Assembly (NCBI GenBank): GCA_030680605.1
Contig: JAUXUQ010000021.1
Location: forward strand, 2,501-66,500
Direction of reading: 5' to 3'
Length of the DNA: 64,000 nt
DNA from: Gammaproteobacteria bacterium
GTDB lineage: Bacteria > Pseudomonadota > Gammaproteobacteria > SURF-13
Part shown: positions 47,130 through 56,209 of the stretch, one piece after another
How positions within the stretch are numbered: position 1 is the first letter of the stretch
Layout: every line of letters begins with the position of its first letter
Program-made: the position numbers and the translations under genes
Notes under the pieces: generated by a model
What the model saw: the letters and a program-made list of their open reading frames with translations, nothing else
Told to the model about the DNA's origin: nothing
The model's database searches: none

Positions 47130-48575
47130 TTATTGAACAGGCAGGGCGGCAGCGCCTACGCTGGCCAGCTCCAGTTGACCCATGGACTGCGCCAGCGTGG
47201 CCTTGGCGATATGCCAGTTATACAGGCTCTGGACGTTCTGCTGGCGCGCACTCGCCAGCGCGCTTTGTGCATTCAGCGCATCGAGAATATTGCCGACGCC
47301 TTCCTTGTAGCGGCCCAGCGCGACACGCTCCGACTGCGCCGCGCTCGCCAGCAAATCGGCGCTGGTTTGCAGCGCCCGGGTTTCGGTGATCAGATCCTGA
47401 TACGCCCGCCATACGTCGAGGGCCACCTGCTGGCTCAGGCGGTCGCGCTGCGCCACGCGTGCTTCAACCTGGGCACGTGCGGACTGGGTGCGGTAGGTAG
47501 TGTTGTAGCCGGTAAACAGCGGAATGCTGAGCGTGATGCCCGCCGCGCTGCTGTTGAGCGGGTCGGCGCCGGACGCATCGGTGCGATTGAGATTGCTGCT
47601 GAACGAAAGGCTCGGCTTGCCGGACGCCTGCACCACCGCGACGTTGGCCTCGGCGGCCTTGATTTGCGCCTCTGCTGCCGCGAGATCAGGCCGATGGCGG
47701 CGCGCGGTTTCGATCAGGCGGGCGACGTCGGCCTCGAACTGCACATCCGGTGCCTGCGCACGTGGCGGTGTAATGACCGGCGTGTGGTTTGCATCCAGCC
47801 CCATGACGTTGGCGAGCACGCCCTGCGCGTTGCTGGCGTTACCCTCGGCGCGCACCCGGTTCAGCGCTGCCTGTGAATAGGCGGTCTGCGCCTGCAACTT
47901 GTCCGCCGGCGTGGCGGCGCCCGCGCTGTAACGCGCGGCGGCGGCATTAAAACTTTCCCGGCTCGACTGCTCCGCCTCGCGGGCCGAATTCACCGCGGCC
48001 TGGGTGGCAAACAGCTGGTAATAGGCCTGCACGGCGGCGAGAAACACCGACTGCAGGGTGGCGTCTTGCGTGGCGTTGGTGGCGGCCAGCACCTGTTTGG
48101 CATTTTCCAGCGCGGCATCACGGCCACCGAAATCGTACAACAAATAGGTGAGCGTCACACCGACGCTGTTCTGGGTGCTGGTCGTGTTGCCGGTGTCGTT
48201 GTGGCTGAGTGACCCGCTGGCGTCGATGGATGGCAGAAAGGCCGACTCGCCGATACCGACCTGCGCCGCCTGCGCCCGGGCATTCGCCCATGCCTCGCGC
48301 GTCTGCGGGTTGTTGCACAGCGCCCGCTCGACAACGTCTGGCAACGTCAGCGGCGCGCCGTTTGTCGCATCAAAGTTGCACGGCTGTATTACGTGAGGTG
48401 TATTGATGCTGGTGGCCGGGGAAGGAGCGGCAAGCACCTGGGTTGCAAAGGGGTCTTCTGCAGTGTCCGCCCGTGTGAACGCCGGGCCGGCCAGCAGCGC
48501 CACGGCGAGCACTGACCAGAACCAGTACGCCAGCCGCGCCTTCACGCGTTCGGCCTGCATGCCTGGTGTATGCAT
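47130..48575 (-). CDS. TolC-family outer membrane channel
   Basis: Outer-membrane exit duct for the MacAB-like pump downstream. The start is uncertain between 48575 and 48560. Either gives a signal peptide (WFWSVLAVALLAGPAFTRA). The mature part has the paired repeats of TolC, each with a long coiled-coil helix: LTLPDVVERALCNNPQTREAWAN in the first, LIETARRHRPDLAAAEAQIKAAEANV in the second. The gene order channel-adaptor-ATPase-permease forms a self-sufficient tripartite exporter. Confidence 0.92.
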   Translation of the reverse strand: MHTPGMQAERVKARLAYWFWSVLAVALLAGPAFTRADTAEDPFATQVLAAPSPATSINTPHVIQPCNFDATNGAPLTLPDVVERALCNNPQTREAWANARAQAAQVGIGESAFLPSIDASGSLSHNDTGNTTSTQNSVGVTLTYLLYDFGGRDAALENAKQVLAATNATQDATLQSVFLAAVQAYYQLFATQAAVNSAREAEQSSRESFNAAAARYSAGAATPADKLQAQTAYSQAALNRVRAEGNASNAQGVLANVMGLDANHTPVITPPRAQAPDVQFEADVARLIETARRHRPDLAAAEAQIKAAEANVAVVQASGKPSLSFSSNLNRTDASGADPLNSSAAGITLSIPLFTGYNTTYRTQSARAQVEARVAQRDRLSQQVALDVWRAYQDLITETRALQTSADLLASAAQSERVALGRYKEGVGNILDALNAQSALASARQQNVQSLYNWHIAKATLAQSMGQLELASVGAAALPVQ

Positions 48576-48629
48576 TGATCTGAAGACAGGCACCTGAAGA
48601 AATCGTCCATCTGAGTGTAGACAGCACCA

Positions 48630-48656
48630 TCCTCCCCCGTGCAGCACGGGGGAGGA
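48630..48656 (-). terminator. Strong GC hairpin between cytochrome c and TolC-like genes
   Basis: A 12-bp perfect stem (48630-48641 with 48645-48656) and 3-nt loop. On the plus strand it is followed by ATTTATTTTT. On the minus strand, the direction of both neighbours, no U-run follows, so it may act as a pause or mRNA-stabilising hairpin rather than a full terminator. Confidence 0.55.
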
Positions 48657-48704
48657 TTTATTTTTCCGGATTGGCCTGTTCCCTGACGATCAGGGCCCGC
48701 GGCA

Positions 48705-49241
48705 CTACGCCCTCGGCAGCGAGAGGATGAAGTCCACCAGTTTCTCGATGTCAGCGTCACTCACGCGCGGCGAGTAGGCCGGCATCACGCCCATCTGCCA
48801 GCGGCCCGAACCGCCTGAATGCACCCACTTGATAAGACTGTCGCGTGCGCCAGCATCGCCTTTGTACTGCTTGCCGACCTCACTCCAGGCCGGGCCGACA
48901 CGCTTCTGTTCCATATGGTGGCAGGCGAAACAGCCGTTCTGTTTGCCGAGCGCGGTGCCTGCCGCCATGTCCAGCGCTGCACCTGCTGACGCCGGGGCAG
49001 GCTCAGATGGTGCCGCAGAGGGTTCCGGAACCGACGTTGCCACTGCTGCCTCAGGCGCGAGAACTGGCTCTGGCTCTGGCTCTGGCGCAGGCGCAGGCGC
49101 CGTCATCGTAACAGGCGCGGGGGGGGCCGGGGTTGCGGGTGCCTCTCCTTGCTGCGTCGGTGTAATCGTGGTCGATTCCTCTTTGCCACACCCGCCCAGC
49201 GCCAATGCCAATACACCGAACATAAGAATGATTCGCGTCAT
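48705..49241 (-). CDS. Lipoprotein mono-haem cytochrome c
   Basis: Small electron carrier tethered to a membrane. The start at 49241 has a strong GGGAGGTT site and gives a lipoprotein signal (LALALGGCGKEES). A long Ala/Pro/Glu-rich linker (about residues 28-95, with APAPAPEPEPEPV) follows. A class I cytochrome c domain has the haem motif CFACH and a methionine ligand in WQMGVMPAYSP, spaced as in c551/c8-type cytochromes. The linker would let the haem domain reach far from the membrane. The partner oxidoreductase is not in the window. Confidence 0.9.
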   Translation of the reverse strand: MTRIILMFGVLALALGGCGKEESTTITPTQQGEAPATPAPPAPVTMTAPAPAPEPEPEPVLAPEAAVATSVPEPSAAPSEPAPASAGAALDMAAGTALGKQNGCFACHHMEQKRVGPAWSEVGKQYKGDAGARDSLIKWVHSGGSGRWQMGVMPAYSPRVSDADIEKLVDFILSLPRA

Positions 49242-49347
49242 ACCCAACCTCCCTTCTTCAAGGAACAAAATACTAAATAGCCCAAACGTATCGCCACGCG
49301 CCCGAATACCGGCGGATGCAAAATTCTAACAGATTTGGCCTGTAGCT

Positions 49348-52300
49348 TCAGCCCGCCGTCTTTTTTGTGTCCGTCTTGCCCACCTCGACAGGCGCAATGA
49401 CGGGCTCTTTCCACGGGCCTTTGATGGTGTATTGATACGCAGCAATGTCCTTGAGGCCCGGCAACAGCTTGTTGGCCAGAAAGAATGACAGGCCCACTAT
49501 CGGCCCGCCCGCAAGGCCTGCGCCCACGGACAACCCTTCGCTGATCTCGGGCTGAACCGTAACCACCTGATCATAGTCCTTGGCCGCCAGACCCGTACGC
49601 CCGGTCACCGTGACCTTGGCCGCGGGGCCCTCCATGACGAGATTGTTGGTATAGGCATTACCGTTCTCCAGCACAAAACTGCCCTCGATGCGGTCAAAGC
49701 TGAATCCCTTGGAGAACAGGTCGCTGAAGTCGAGCGTCAACCTGCGTGGCAACGCCTGCAGGCTCAGCAAGCCAAACACCCTCCCGGCGCCGGGGTCTAC
49801 ATCGAGCAGGCGGCCTTTGGTTGCCCGCAGATCCATCTCTCCATTCAGGTGTTCGAGCGCGAAATCCGCAGGGGAACCCGGCCAGCTCGCGCTGAGATCA
49901 AACTGACTCTTGCCTCCGGAGACCGGTGCATCGTAGTCGAAGGCGGTAAGCATTTTCCCCATGTCATCCGCGCGGGCCTTGGCCGTAAAGCGCGACATGA
50001 GCCCCTCCTGCTCCATCACCCAGTCTCCCTGCCCGTTGATCTGGAAATCCGGTGATGCGAGACTCACGCTGTCGATGCGCAACCCGAGACTGCGCCTGGC
50101 AGCCTCAAGATGCAACTGACCGAGGTCGGCATCGCCATATTTGAAATTTGCCACATCGACCCGCAATGCCGGCCACTGGCGTGGATCAGCACCCTTGGTC
50201 GCACCACCTTCTGCTATCTTGCCGAGATGCAGGCGCTCCAGCTTCATCACCAGCATGGCCTCTTTCTCGCGCGTCAGACGCAGGCTGCCCGCCAGCGCCG
50301 TACTACCGACATTCGCCTCCCAAGCCTGGGCTGTCTGTGACGCGCGCAGCTGGATATCGCTGAAATGCTGGCCGTACACTTCCAGCGCACCCACCTGTAT
50401 GTCAACGGCATTGAGCTTGCCCGTCAAGCTGCCCGCACGGCTGGCTCCCCCGTCGAGAAATTGCAGCCACTCTGTCAGCGCAAACCGCTCAACTTCACCA
50501 CTGACACGCAGCCCCTGTGGCGGCAGGGTCGCCTTGGCCACACCAAAATACAGCTCGCCACGCGCCAATTCCCACGCCTTGTTGACACGCGCAAACTCGA
50601 ATGTGCCATTCCTGCCATTACCGTAATGCAGGTTGATGCGTCTGTTCTGTGGCGTTGAGGCCAGCGCACTTTCGATCATGAATGACACTGCCTCAGCCTC
50701 GGGCTTGCCGAGCGGATCAGGCAGCTTCAGCGCCATACCCCGCAGCGAAGATACCAGTCGCCACTCGCTGTCAAAAGAGGCATTACCATCGTCAGATGCC
50801 TTCAGATACAGAGTCCCAACCCAGTCAGTTGAACCGCTGAGCCAGTCCAGCGTGCGCGCCTGCATGTCTGGTGCAACCTGCTGCAGTTGCCGCACAATAC
50901 CGGCAACATCGGTCTTGCCGCGCGCCTCGATCGCCAGTAACTGGCTGGCGCGGCCTGCCACAGTCGGCACCTCCGTCCGCAGCGCAAGCTTCACCTTCTG
51001 GCCGTACAGATTGGCGTCAATATTATTGCCGCTGAGATGGTAGTCGCTGTTGAAGCTGAGCGTGCCGTTGATGTGCGTGAGTTCGACATCTCGCTCCCGC
51101 GGCTTATCTGCGTAGCGCAGGGCTCCCTCCTTGAAGGTCAACCCACCCTTGATCTGGTTGGGCTGAAGGGAAAGCGGTATCAACAACTCCAGATCGAGCG
51201 TGGTTTCACCACGCGCACTCACGCCCGCCACGTAGCCTGCCACTGTATTCTTGAGCGGGCTTTCGCGCAGCAGGCGCAGCACATCGGGCGCAGCACCACG
51301 CGCTGCGCCCTGCACGGTGAGCAGCGGCTCTTCCAGCGTCATATCAGGAATTTTGGCGCTTACTTTCTTTACTTCGGAGTCGAGTATTTTCCCGGAGGCA
51401 ACATTAACCTCCAGACTGCGACCGCGAATTATCACTTCGCCTTCGATATCACCCAACCATGGCCAGCCCGGCTCATAGTCGAGCACCGCGCCACTCAGCG
51501 CCATGCGCGCCTCGGCCACCCCGCTGCCACCTTCAAACGGAAAATCGCTGAGCCGCCCGCGCACAACCGCGCTGCCTGAGTTGATACGGCCTGTCACCAG
51601 CGCACGCGCGAGCCAGCTGCGCGCCTGCTCGGGTAATGCATCCGGCAGATAGTCCGGCAGGCGCCCGATATTGGGGCTGGCAAAATCAGACTGCAGATTG
51701 ATGCTGGGTGACGAGCCGTCGTGGGGCCACTCTATCACACCGCTGGCATGCACACGCAGGTCATCGTTATTGAGCTCCACATCCCTGAATCCGGCACGCC
51801 AGCCCTGATCGGTACGCACCCAGCCCAGCATGCCGGTTGCATGTTTGATTACCACCGGCTTGCGCAGATGGTCGAACACAACCTGGCCCTGCTGTGTGTC
51901 GATCTTGAGACTGCCGGAGTCTGTATCACACTCCAAAATACCACTGACGTTATCGAGTCCGGGCAAGGACTGAAAGGCATGCGTACGTACACTCTCGACC
52001 CGTGCCCTGAGATAAAAATTCTCGGGACTGCCGCCGGACGACTGTGGCGCAAAGCGCACACGCACATCATGCAATACACCCTGCGGCTGCATGCGGGTAA
52101 GTGGCGCTCGCAGCACTTCCTCTGCTGTATCGGTCGCCAATAGCAGCGCGGCAGCATCTTCGATGCGCCACTCGCTCGCTCGCGCATCCAGCACCGGTGC
52201 GCCGTCCGCTGCTCTGGATGACACAATCGCCAAACGTATTGCAGGTGCAGCCCTGTCACGCTCTATCACGAAATTCTCAGCCGCAAGGGCCCAGCCATAC

Positions 52301-53268
52301 GTTTCGCGCTGCCACTGCAACTGTGTGCTCACCCGGCGTATCTCCAGCACTGGCTTGTCCGCCACTGCCAGGCGCACACTGCGCGCAACAGCCTCACCCT
52401 CCAGTCGCTGCAGGCGTGCATCGCTCCACTCGCCCCAAAGCATGAAATCAATAATCCCTTGTGGCACCACCATGCCCGCCCACTGCAGCAACTCCTGCGC
52501 CTGCACCAGATCGACATCCTTCGATTGCAGATACACCTTGCCGCCCAAGCTGGCAGGGGTGGCAAGGTCGCCGCCGAAATCAAGTGCGAGCATCACATAT
52601 CCGGGTTGTGCGCCGGGCAAATCAAGTTCGCCGGTCAGCTGATGCCGCTGACCATCAGTCCGGAGCAGAAAACTCACGTCACTGAAGCGCCGCCGCGCCT
52701 TGCCGGTCTCCTGATCTGTCCAGTCTATCCGGCTGTGCCGGACCTCAAGCCGCCCCTGCCGCAATAACCACTGCACGAACGCGTCGCCTGACAGGTCCCC
52801 GTCTTCAAACCCTTCCAGCACGATGTGTCCTTGAGGCGTACGAATGAGCGATAGATCCACTCCTACCAGCACCAGATGGCTAGGCTCAATGCGTCGGTGA
52901 CGCAGATAACTCAGGGGGTCAACTCGCAGCAGTGTATTGCCTAACCGCAACAGCACACGTTCGCCCTGCGTGGTGTATACGCGTACATCCGTCAATTTGA
53001 TCAGCGGCAGCCACCCTGACCAGTCCGCCTCGACCCCCCCTATCTTTACCGGCTGGCCAACGGAAACACTGGCCCATGCCTCAATGTCGCCGCGAAACTC
53101 CCCCAGCATGGGCGACAACAAACGGACTGCTCCAAGCATCACCCCGGCCATGATGATGATGACAGCAGTCGCGCCGATGGCCATCTTCCAGGTGTGCCGC
53201 AGCGTGATATGACTTGCCGCCAACAACTGGTGCAGCACGGCGTGTAACCTGTAGCGAAGGGTGCGCAT
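49348..53268 (-). CDS. yhdP: YhdP family AsmA-like envelope protein
   Basis: A 1306-residue inner-membrane-anchored periplasmic protein. E. coli YhdP, with TamB and YdbH, takes part in moving phospholipids to the outer membrane. One membrane segment near residues 30-55 (ATAVIIIMAGVMLGAVRLL) precedes a long repetitive beta-rich DUF3971/AsmA-C region, expected to form a lipid-holding groove. The C-terminal part (GLLSLQALPRRLTLDFSDLFSKGFSFDRIEGSF) is the typical conserved block. It lies 8 bp after rng, the same order as in E. coli, but no tldD follows. Confidence 0.93.
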   Translation of the reverse strand: MRTLRYRLHAVLHQLLAASHITLRHTWKMAIGATAVIIIMAGVMLGAVRLLSPMLGEFRGDIEAWASVSVGQPVKIGGVEADWSGWLPLIKLTDVRVYTTQGERVLLRLGNTLLRVDPLSYLRHRRIEPSHLVLVGVDLSLIRTPQGHIVLEGFEDGDLSGDAFVQWLLRQGRLEVRHSRIDWTDQETGKARRRFSDVSFLLRTDGQRHQLTGELDLPGAQPGYVMLALDFGGDLATPASLGGKVYLQSKDVDLVQAQELLQWAGMVVPQGIIDFMLWGEWSDARLQRLEGEAVARSVRLAVADKPVLEIRRVSTQLQWQRETYGWALAAENFVIERDRAAPAIRLAIVSSRAADGAPVLDARASEWRIEDAAALLLATDTAEEVLRAPLTRMQPQGVLHDVRVRFAPQSSGGSPENFYLRARVESVRTHAFQSLPGLDNVSGILECDTDSGSLKIDTQQGQVVFDHLRKPVVIKHATGMLGWVRTDQGWRAGFRDVELNNDDLRVHASGVIEWPHDGSSPSINLQSDFASPNIGRLPDYLPDALPEQARSWLARALVTGRINSGSAVVRGRLSDFPFEGGSGVAEARMALSGAVLDYEPGWPWLGDIEGEVIIRGRSLEVNVASGKILDSEVKKVSAKIPDMTLEEPLLTVQGAARGAAPDVLRLLRESPLKNTVAGYVAGVSARGETTLDLELLIPLSLQPNQIKGGLTFKEGALRYADKPRERDVELTHINGTLSFNSDYHLSGNNIDANLYGQKVKLALRTEVPTVAGRASQLLAIEARGKTDVAGIVRQLQQVAPDMQARTLDWLSGSTDWVGTLYLKASDDGNASFDSEWRLVSSLRGMALKLPDPLGKPEAEAVSFMIESALASTPQNRRINLHYGNGRNGTFEFARVNKAWELARGELYFGVAKATLPPQGLRVSGEVERFALTEWLQFLDGGASRAGSLTGKLNAVDIQVGALEVYGQHFSDIQLRASQTAQAWEANVGSTALAGSLRLTREKEAMLVMKLERLHLGKIAEGGATKGADPRQWPALRVDVANFKYGDADLGQLHLEAARRSLGLRIDSVSLASPDFQINGQGDWVMEQEGLMSRFTAKARADDMGKMLTAFDYDAPVSGGKSQFDLSASWPGSPADFALEHLNGEMDLRATKGRLLDVDPGAGRVFGLLSLQALPRRLTLDFSDLFSKGFSFDRIEGSFVLENGNAYTNNLVMEGPAAKVTVTGRTGLAAKDYDQVVTVQPEISEGLSVGAGLAGGPIVGLSFFLANKLLPGLKDIAAYQYTIKGPWKEPVIAPVEVGKTDTKKTAG

Positions 53269-53276
53269 TATATGCC

Positions 53277-54746
53277 TCAGGTCAGCACCACGTCGTACTG
53301 TTCCTGGGTGTACTGCGTCTCAAGCTGAAGCCGGATCGGCTTGCCGATGAACTCCCCCAACTCCGCCAGTCCGGTGGACTCCTCATCCAGCAGCAGGCCT
53401 ACTACTTCCTGCGAGGCCATAACCAGAAAACGCTGTGCCTCAAACTGGCGCGCCTCACGCAGGATTTCACGGAATATTTCATAACACACGGTCTCGGCGG
53501 TCTTGAGCGACCCCCTCCCCTGGCAGGCTGGGCAGGGCTCGCACAACACATGCTCCAGGCTTTCGCGCGTGCGCTTGCGCGTCATCTCCACCAGCCCCAG
53601 CGCGGACACTTCTGAGATGTGGGTCTTGGCATGATCGCGCTCCAGCGCCTTGTTCAGAGCGCGCAACACCTGACGTCGGTGGTCAGGATCTATCATGTCG
53701 ATAAAGTCGAGGATAATGATGCCACCCAGATTGCGGAGACGGAGCTGGCGGGCGATGGTCTGCGCCGCCTCCAGGTTGGTCTTGAAAATGGTTTCCTCCA
53801 GATTACGATGACCCACGAAGGCGCCGGTGTTGACATCAATTGTTGTCATCGCCTCGGTCTGGTCAAACATGAGATATCCACCCGACTTCAGCTGCACCTT
53901 GCGCTCCAGCGCCTTCTGGATCTCATCTTCCACGCTATAGAGGTCAAAGATCGGGCGCTCACCCGGGTAATGCTCAATGCGCTCCACGATCTGGGGGATG
54001 AATTCCTGTGCAAACTGGAGCACCCGCTGATAGGTTTCGCGTGAATCAATGCGCACCTTTTCAACCTCCACCTCGACCAGATCGCGCATGGTACGCATCA
54101 CCAGCGGCAAGTCTTCATGAATCAGCGGCCCCCCTTCCTTGCTGCGTGCACGCTCATCGATCGAAGTCCACAATCTGTGCAAAAACGCCATGTCAGCACG
54201 TAACTCCTCCGCACTTACCCCCTCCGTTACCGTGCGGATGATGTAGCCGCCACCCGCCGCAGGCGGTATATTTTCCTTGAGAATATCCTTCAGGCGTTGC
54301 CGTTCGGCAGGGTCTTCGATCCGCTGCGACACTCCGATGTGCGTCGTGTTGGGCATGAACACGAGATAACGTGAGGCGATGGATATCTGGGTCGTGAGGC
54401 GCGCACCCTTGCTGCCCAGCGGATCTTTCACCACCTGTACCAGCAACTCCTGGCCATCTCGCAACAGCGAGGCAATTGGCTCGCTGGTTTTTTTCTCATC
54501 CAGATCATCGCCATTGGCGGCGGGGAGAATATCCGAGGCATGCAGGAACGCCGTGCGCTCCAGCCCGACATCCACGAAAGCCGCCTGCATACCGGGCAAT
54601 ACGCGGCTCACCCGGCCCTTGTATATGTTACCGACCAGCCCCCGCTTGTGCGCGCGCTCGACAAAAATATCCTGCAACACGCCGTTTTCCACCACGGCAA
54701 CACGCGTTTCACGGGGGGTAACATTGATTAAAATTTCGCGGCTCAT
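53277..54746 (-). CDS. rng: Ribonuclease G
   Basis: Single-strand endoribonuclease that matures the 16S 5' end and degrades mRNA. The start at 54746 was chosen to begin at MSREILINVTPRETRVA, the normal family N-terminus. The 489-residue protein has an S1 domain (GNIYKGRVSRVLPGMQAAFVDVG), an RNase E/G catalytic core (TTIDVNTGAFVG, GGIIILDFIDMIDPDHR with metal aspartates), and the zinc-link CEPCPACQGRG. No E. coli RNase E-like C-terminal scaffold is present. Confidence 0.95.
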   Translation of the reverse strand: MSREILINVTPRETRVAVVENGVLQDIFVERAHKRGLVGNIYKGRVSRVLPGMQAAFVDVGLERTAFLHASDILPAANGDDLDEKKTSEPIASLLRDGQELLVQVVKDPLGSKGARLTTQISIASRYLVFMPNTTHIGVSQRIEDPAERQRLKDILKENIPPAAGGGYIIRTVTEGVSAEELRADMAFLHRLWTSIDERARSKEGGPLIHEDLPLVMRTMRDLVEVEVEKVRIDSRETYQRVLQFAQEFIPQIVERIEHYPGERPIFDLYSVEDEIQKALERKVQLKSGGYLMFDQTEAMTTIDVNTGAFVGHRNLEETIFKTNLEAAQTIARQLRLRNLGGIIILDFIDMIDPDHRRQVLRALNKALERDHAKTHISEVSALGLVEMTRKRTRESLEHVLCEPCPACQGRGSLKTAETVCYEIFREILREARQFEAQRFLVMASQEVVGLLLDEESTGLAELGEFIGKPIRLQLETQYTQEQYDVVLT

Positions 54747-55150
54747 GGCTGGCACGTCATCAGCGATAACGTCATCGACAGGAAAATGCAGCCCGCCCAC
54801 CTGCGGTGGGCCTGGCCACGCAGGCCAGGCAATTACGGCAATCACTGTAGTCGAGCATCAACGCGAGCACAACAGCATCTGCCATGGTATAGCTCCAGAT
54901 CTCCCGCTGCCTCATCAGGTTATACCTTAAAGTAATGCGCACAAGCGACGGCGCCAACGGCAATTTTTCCCCACCGAATAACACAAGCTTAACAGAACAG
55001 GCCCAGCGTGGGTACGCTTGTGGCTAACCCCCGCACCGGCATCATCGACGCAATAACACCGTGTTATAGAAACAGAATTTACCCCCTGCACGCCCGCCAC
55101 CCGTGCCTGCTATCGTCATCCGGCGACAGTTCCTATAAAGTAAGTGGAAA
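54747..55150. other. Divergent intergenic region with two hairpins
   Basis: About 400 bp without a gene between rng and the HlyD-type adaptor. Two adjacent GC stems (54795-54801 with 54805-54811; 54810-54817 with 54823-54830) lie in the rng leader side. The stretch near 54950-55140 is AT-richer and probably holds promoters. No clear operator was identified. Confidence 0.5.
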
Positions 55151-56161
55151 ATGCGCATACGTTCACTGACTCTTATCCTTTTATGCGTGCTGCTGGCCGG
55201 TACTGGCGCGTATTATTTTCTGTCCCTGCCCGTCACTGTCACCGTCGCACAGCCCCTGCGCGGCCCGGCGGTGGAGGCGGTGTACGCCACCGGCAATGTC
55301 GAACCGGTGCGTTGGGCCAAGGTGGGGCCGAAAGGCACGGCACGCATCGAGCAGATACTGGCGCGCGAAGGCGTGCAGGTTACCCACGGCCAGGTGCTCG
55401 CGCGCCTGAACGATGTGGAGGCGCGCGCGCGCGTGGCTCAGCTGTCTGCACAGGAGCGCCTGCTGCAAGGCGAAGTAAAACGCCTCACGCCGCTACTGGC
55501 AAAAGGCTACGTCGGCAAACAGGCCTATGACCGCACCGTGAGTGATCATACACAGGCGCAAGCCAGCCTTGCTGCCGCGCAGCAGGTGGTCAACGACCTC
55601 AGCCTGCGCGCGCCGATGGACGGCATCGTGTTGCGCCAGGACGGCGAGCCCGGCGAAACCGTCACCAGCACACAAGTCTTGTTCTGGGTGGGCGAAACCA
55701 GCCCACTGCGCATCACCGCCGAAGTGGACGAAGAAGACATTCCGCGCGTAAAAACCGGCCAGCGCGTGGTCATCAAGGCCGACGCCTTCCCCGGCGCTAC
55801 GCCGGAAGGCACAGTCGGCGACATCACGCCCATGGGCGATCCCATCAACAAAAGCTATCGCGTGCGCATCAGTCTGCCTGCCGACACGCGCCTCAAAATT
55901 GGCATGACCACCGAGGTCAACATCATCGTGCGGGAAACCCCGCAGGCCCTGCTGGTACCCGTCGATGCCGTCGCAAACGGCAAGTCATGGCGGGTACGCG
56001 ACGGCAAGGCAACCCCGGTCGCAGTGACCACGGGTGCGCTCGATGAAAAGCGCATCGAAATCGTCACCGGCCTCAGCGAGCAGGATGCAGTCATCATCGC
56101 TCCGCCGCCGGGGCTGAAAGCGGGTGACAAAGTACGCACCCAGGCATCATCCGCCCCCTGA
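55151..56161 (+). CDS. HlyD-family periplasmic adaptor of an ABC exporter
   Basis: Membrane-fusion protein of the second exporter in the window. The 336-residue protein has an N-terminal membrane anchor (LTLILLCVLLAGTGAYYFL), the half-lipoyl motifs (GVQVTHGQVLARLNDVEARAR and RAPMDGIVLRQDGEPGETV), a short coiled coil, and beta-barrel domains (ITAEVDEEDIPRVKTGQRVVI). It resembles DevB/MacA-type adaptors. It is followed after 48 bp by the permease gene, whose start abuts a MITE end. Confidence 0.9.
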   Translation: MRIRSLTLILLCVLLAGTGAYYFLSLPVTVTVAQPLRGPAVEAVYATGNVEPVRWAKVGPKGTARIEQILAREGVQVTHGQVLARLNDVEARARVAQLSAQERLLQGEVKRLTPLLAKGYVGKQAYDRTVSDHTQAQASLAAAQQVVNDLSLRAPMDGIVLRQDGEPGETVTSTQVLFWVGETSPLRITAEVDEEDIPRVKTGQRVVIKADAFPGATPEGTVGDITPMGDPINKSYRVRISLPADTRLKIGMTTEVNIIVRETPQALLVPVDAVANGKSWRVRDGKATPVAVTTGALDEKRIEIVTGLSEQDAVIIAPPPGLKAGDKVRTQASSAP

Positions 56162-56166
56162 TTTGC

Positions 56167-56209
56167 CGCAACAGCATTTGGCGCAAAAGACACATTGTCA
56201 GAGGTACCC
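56167..56209. mobile_element. Right-end fragment of the AGAGG-ended MITE family
   Basis: About 43 bp (CAACAG..TT..GCAAAAGACACA ... AGAGGTACCC) aligns with the right end of the intact element at 62749-62903. It ends exactly at the ATG of the permease gene and provides its GAGG ribosome site. The left part of the element is missing. Confidence 0.6.
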
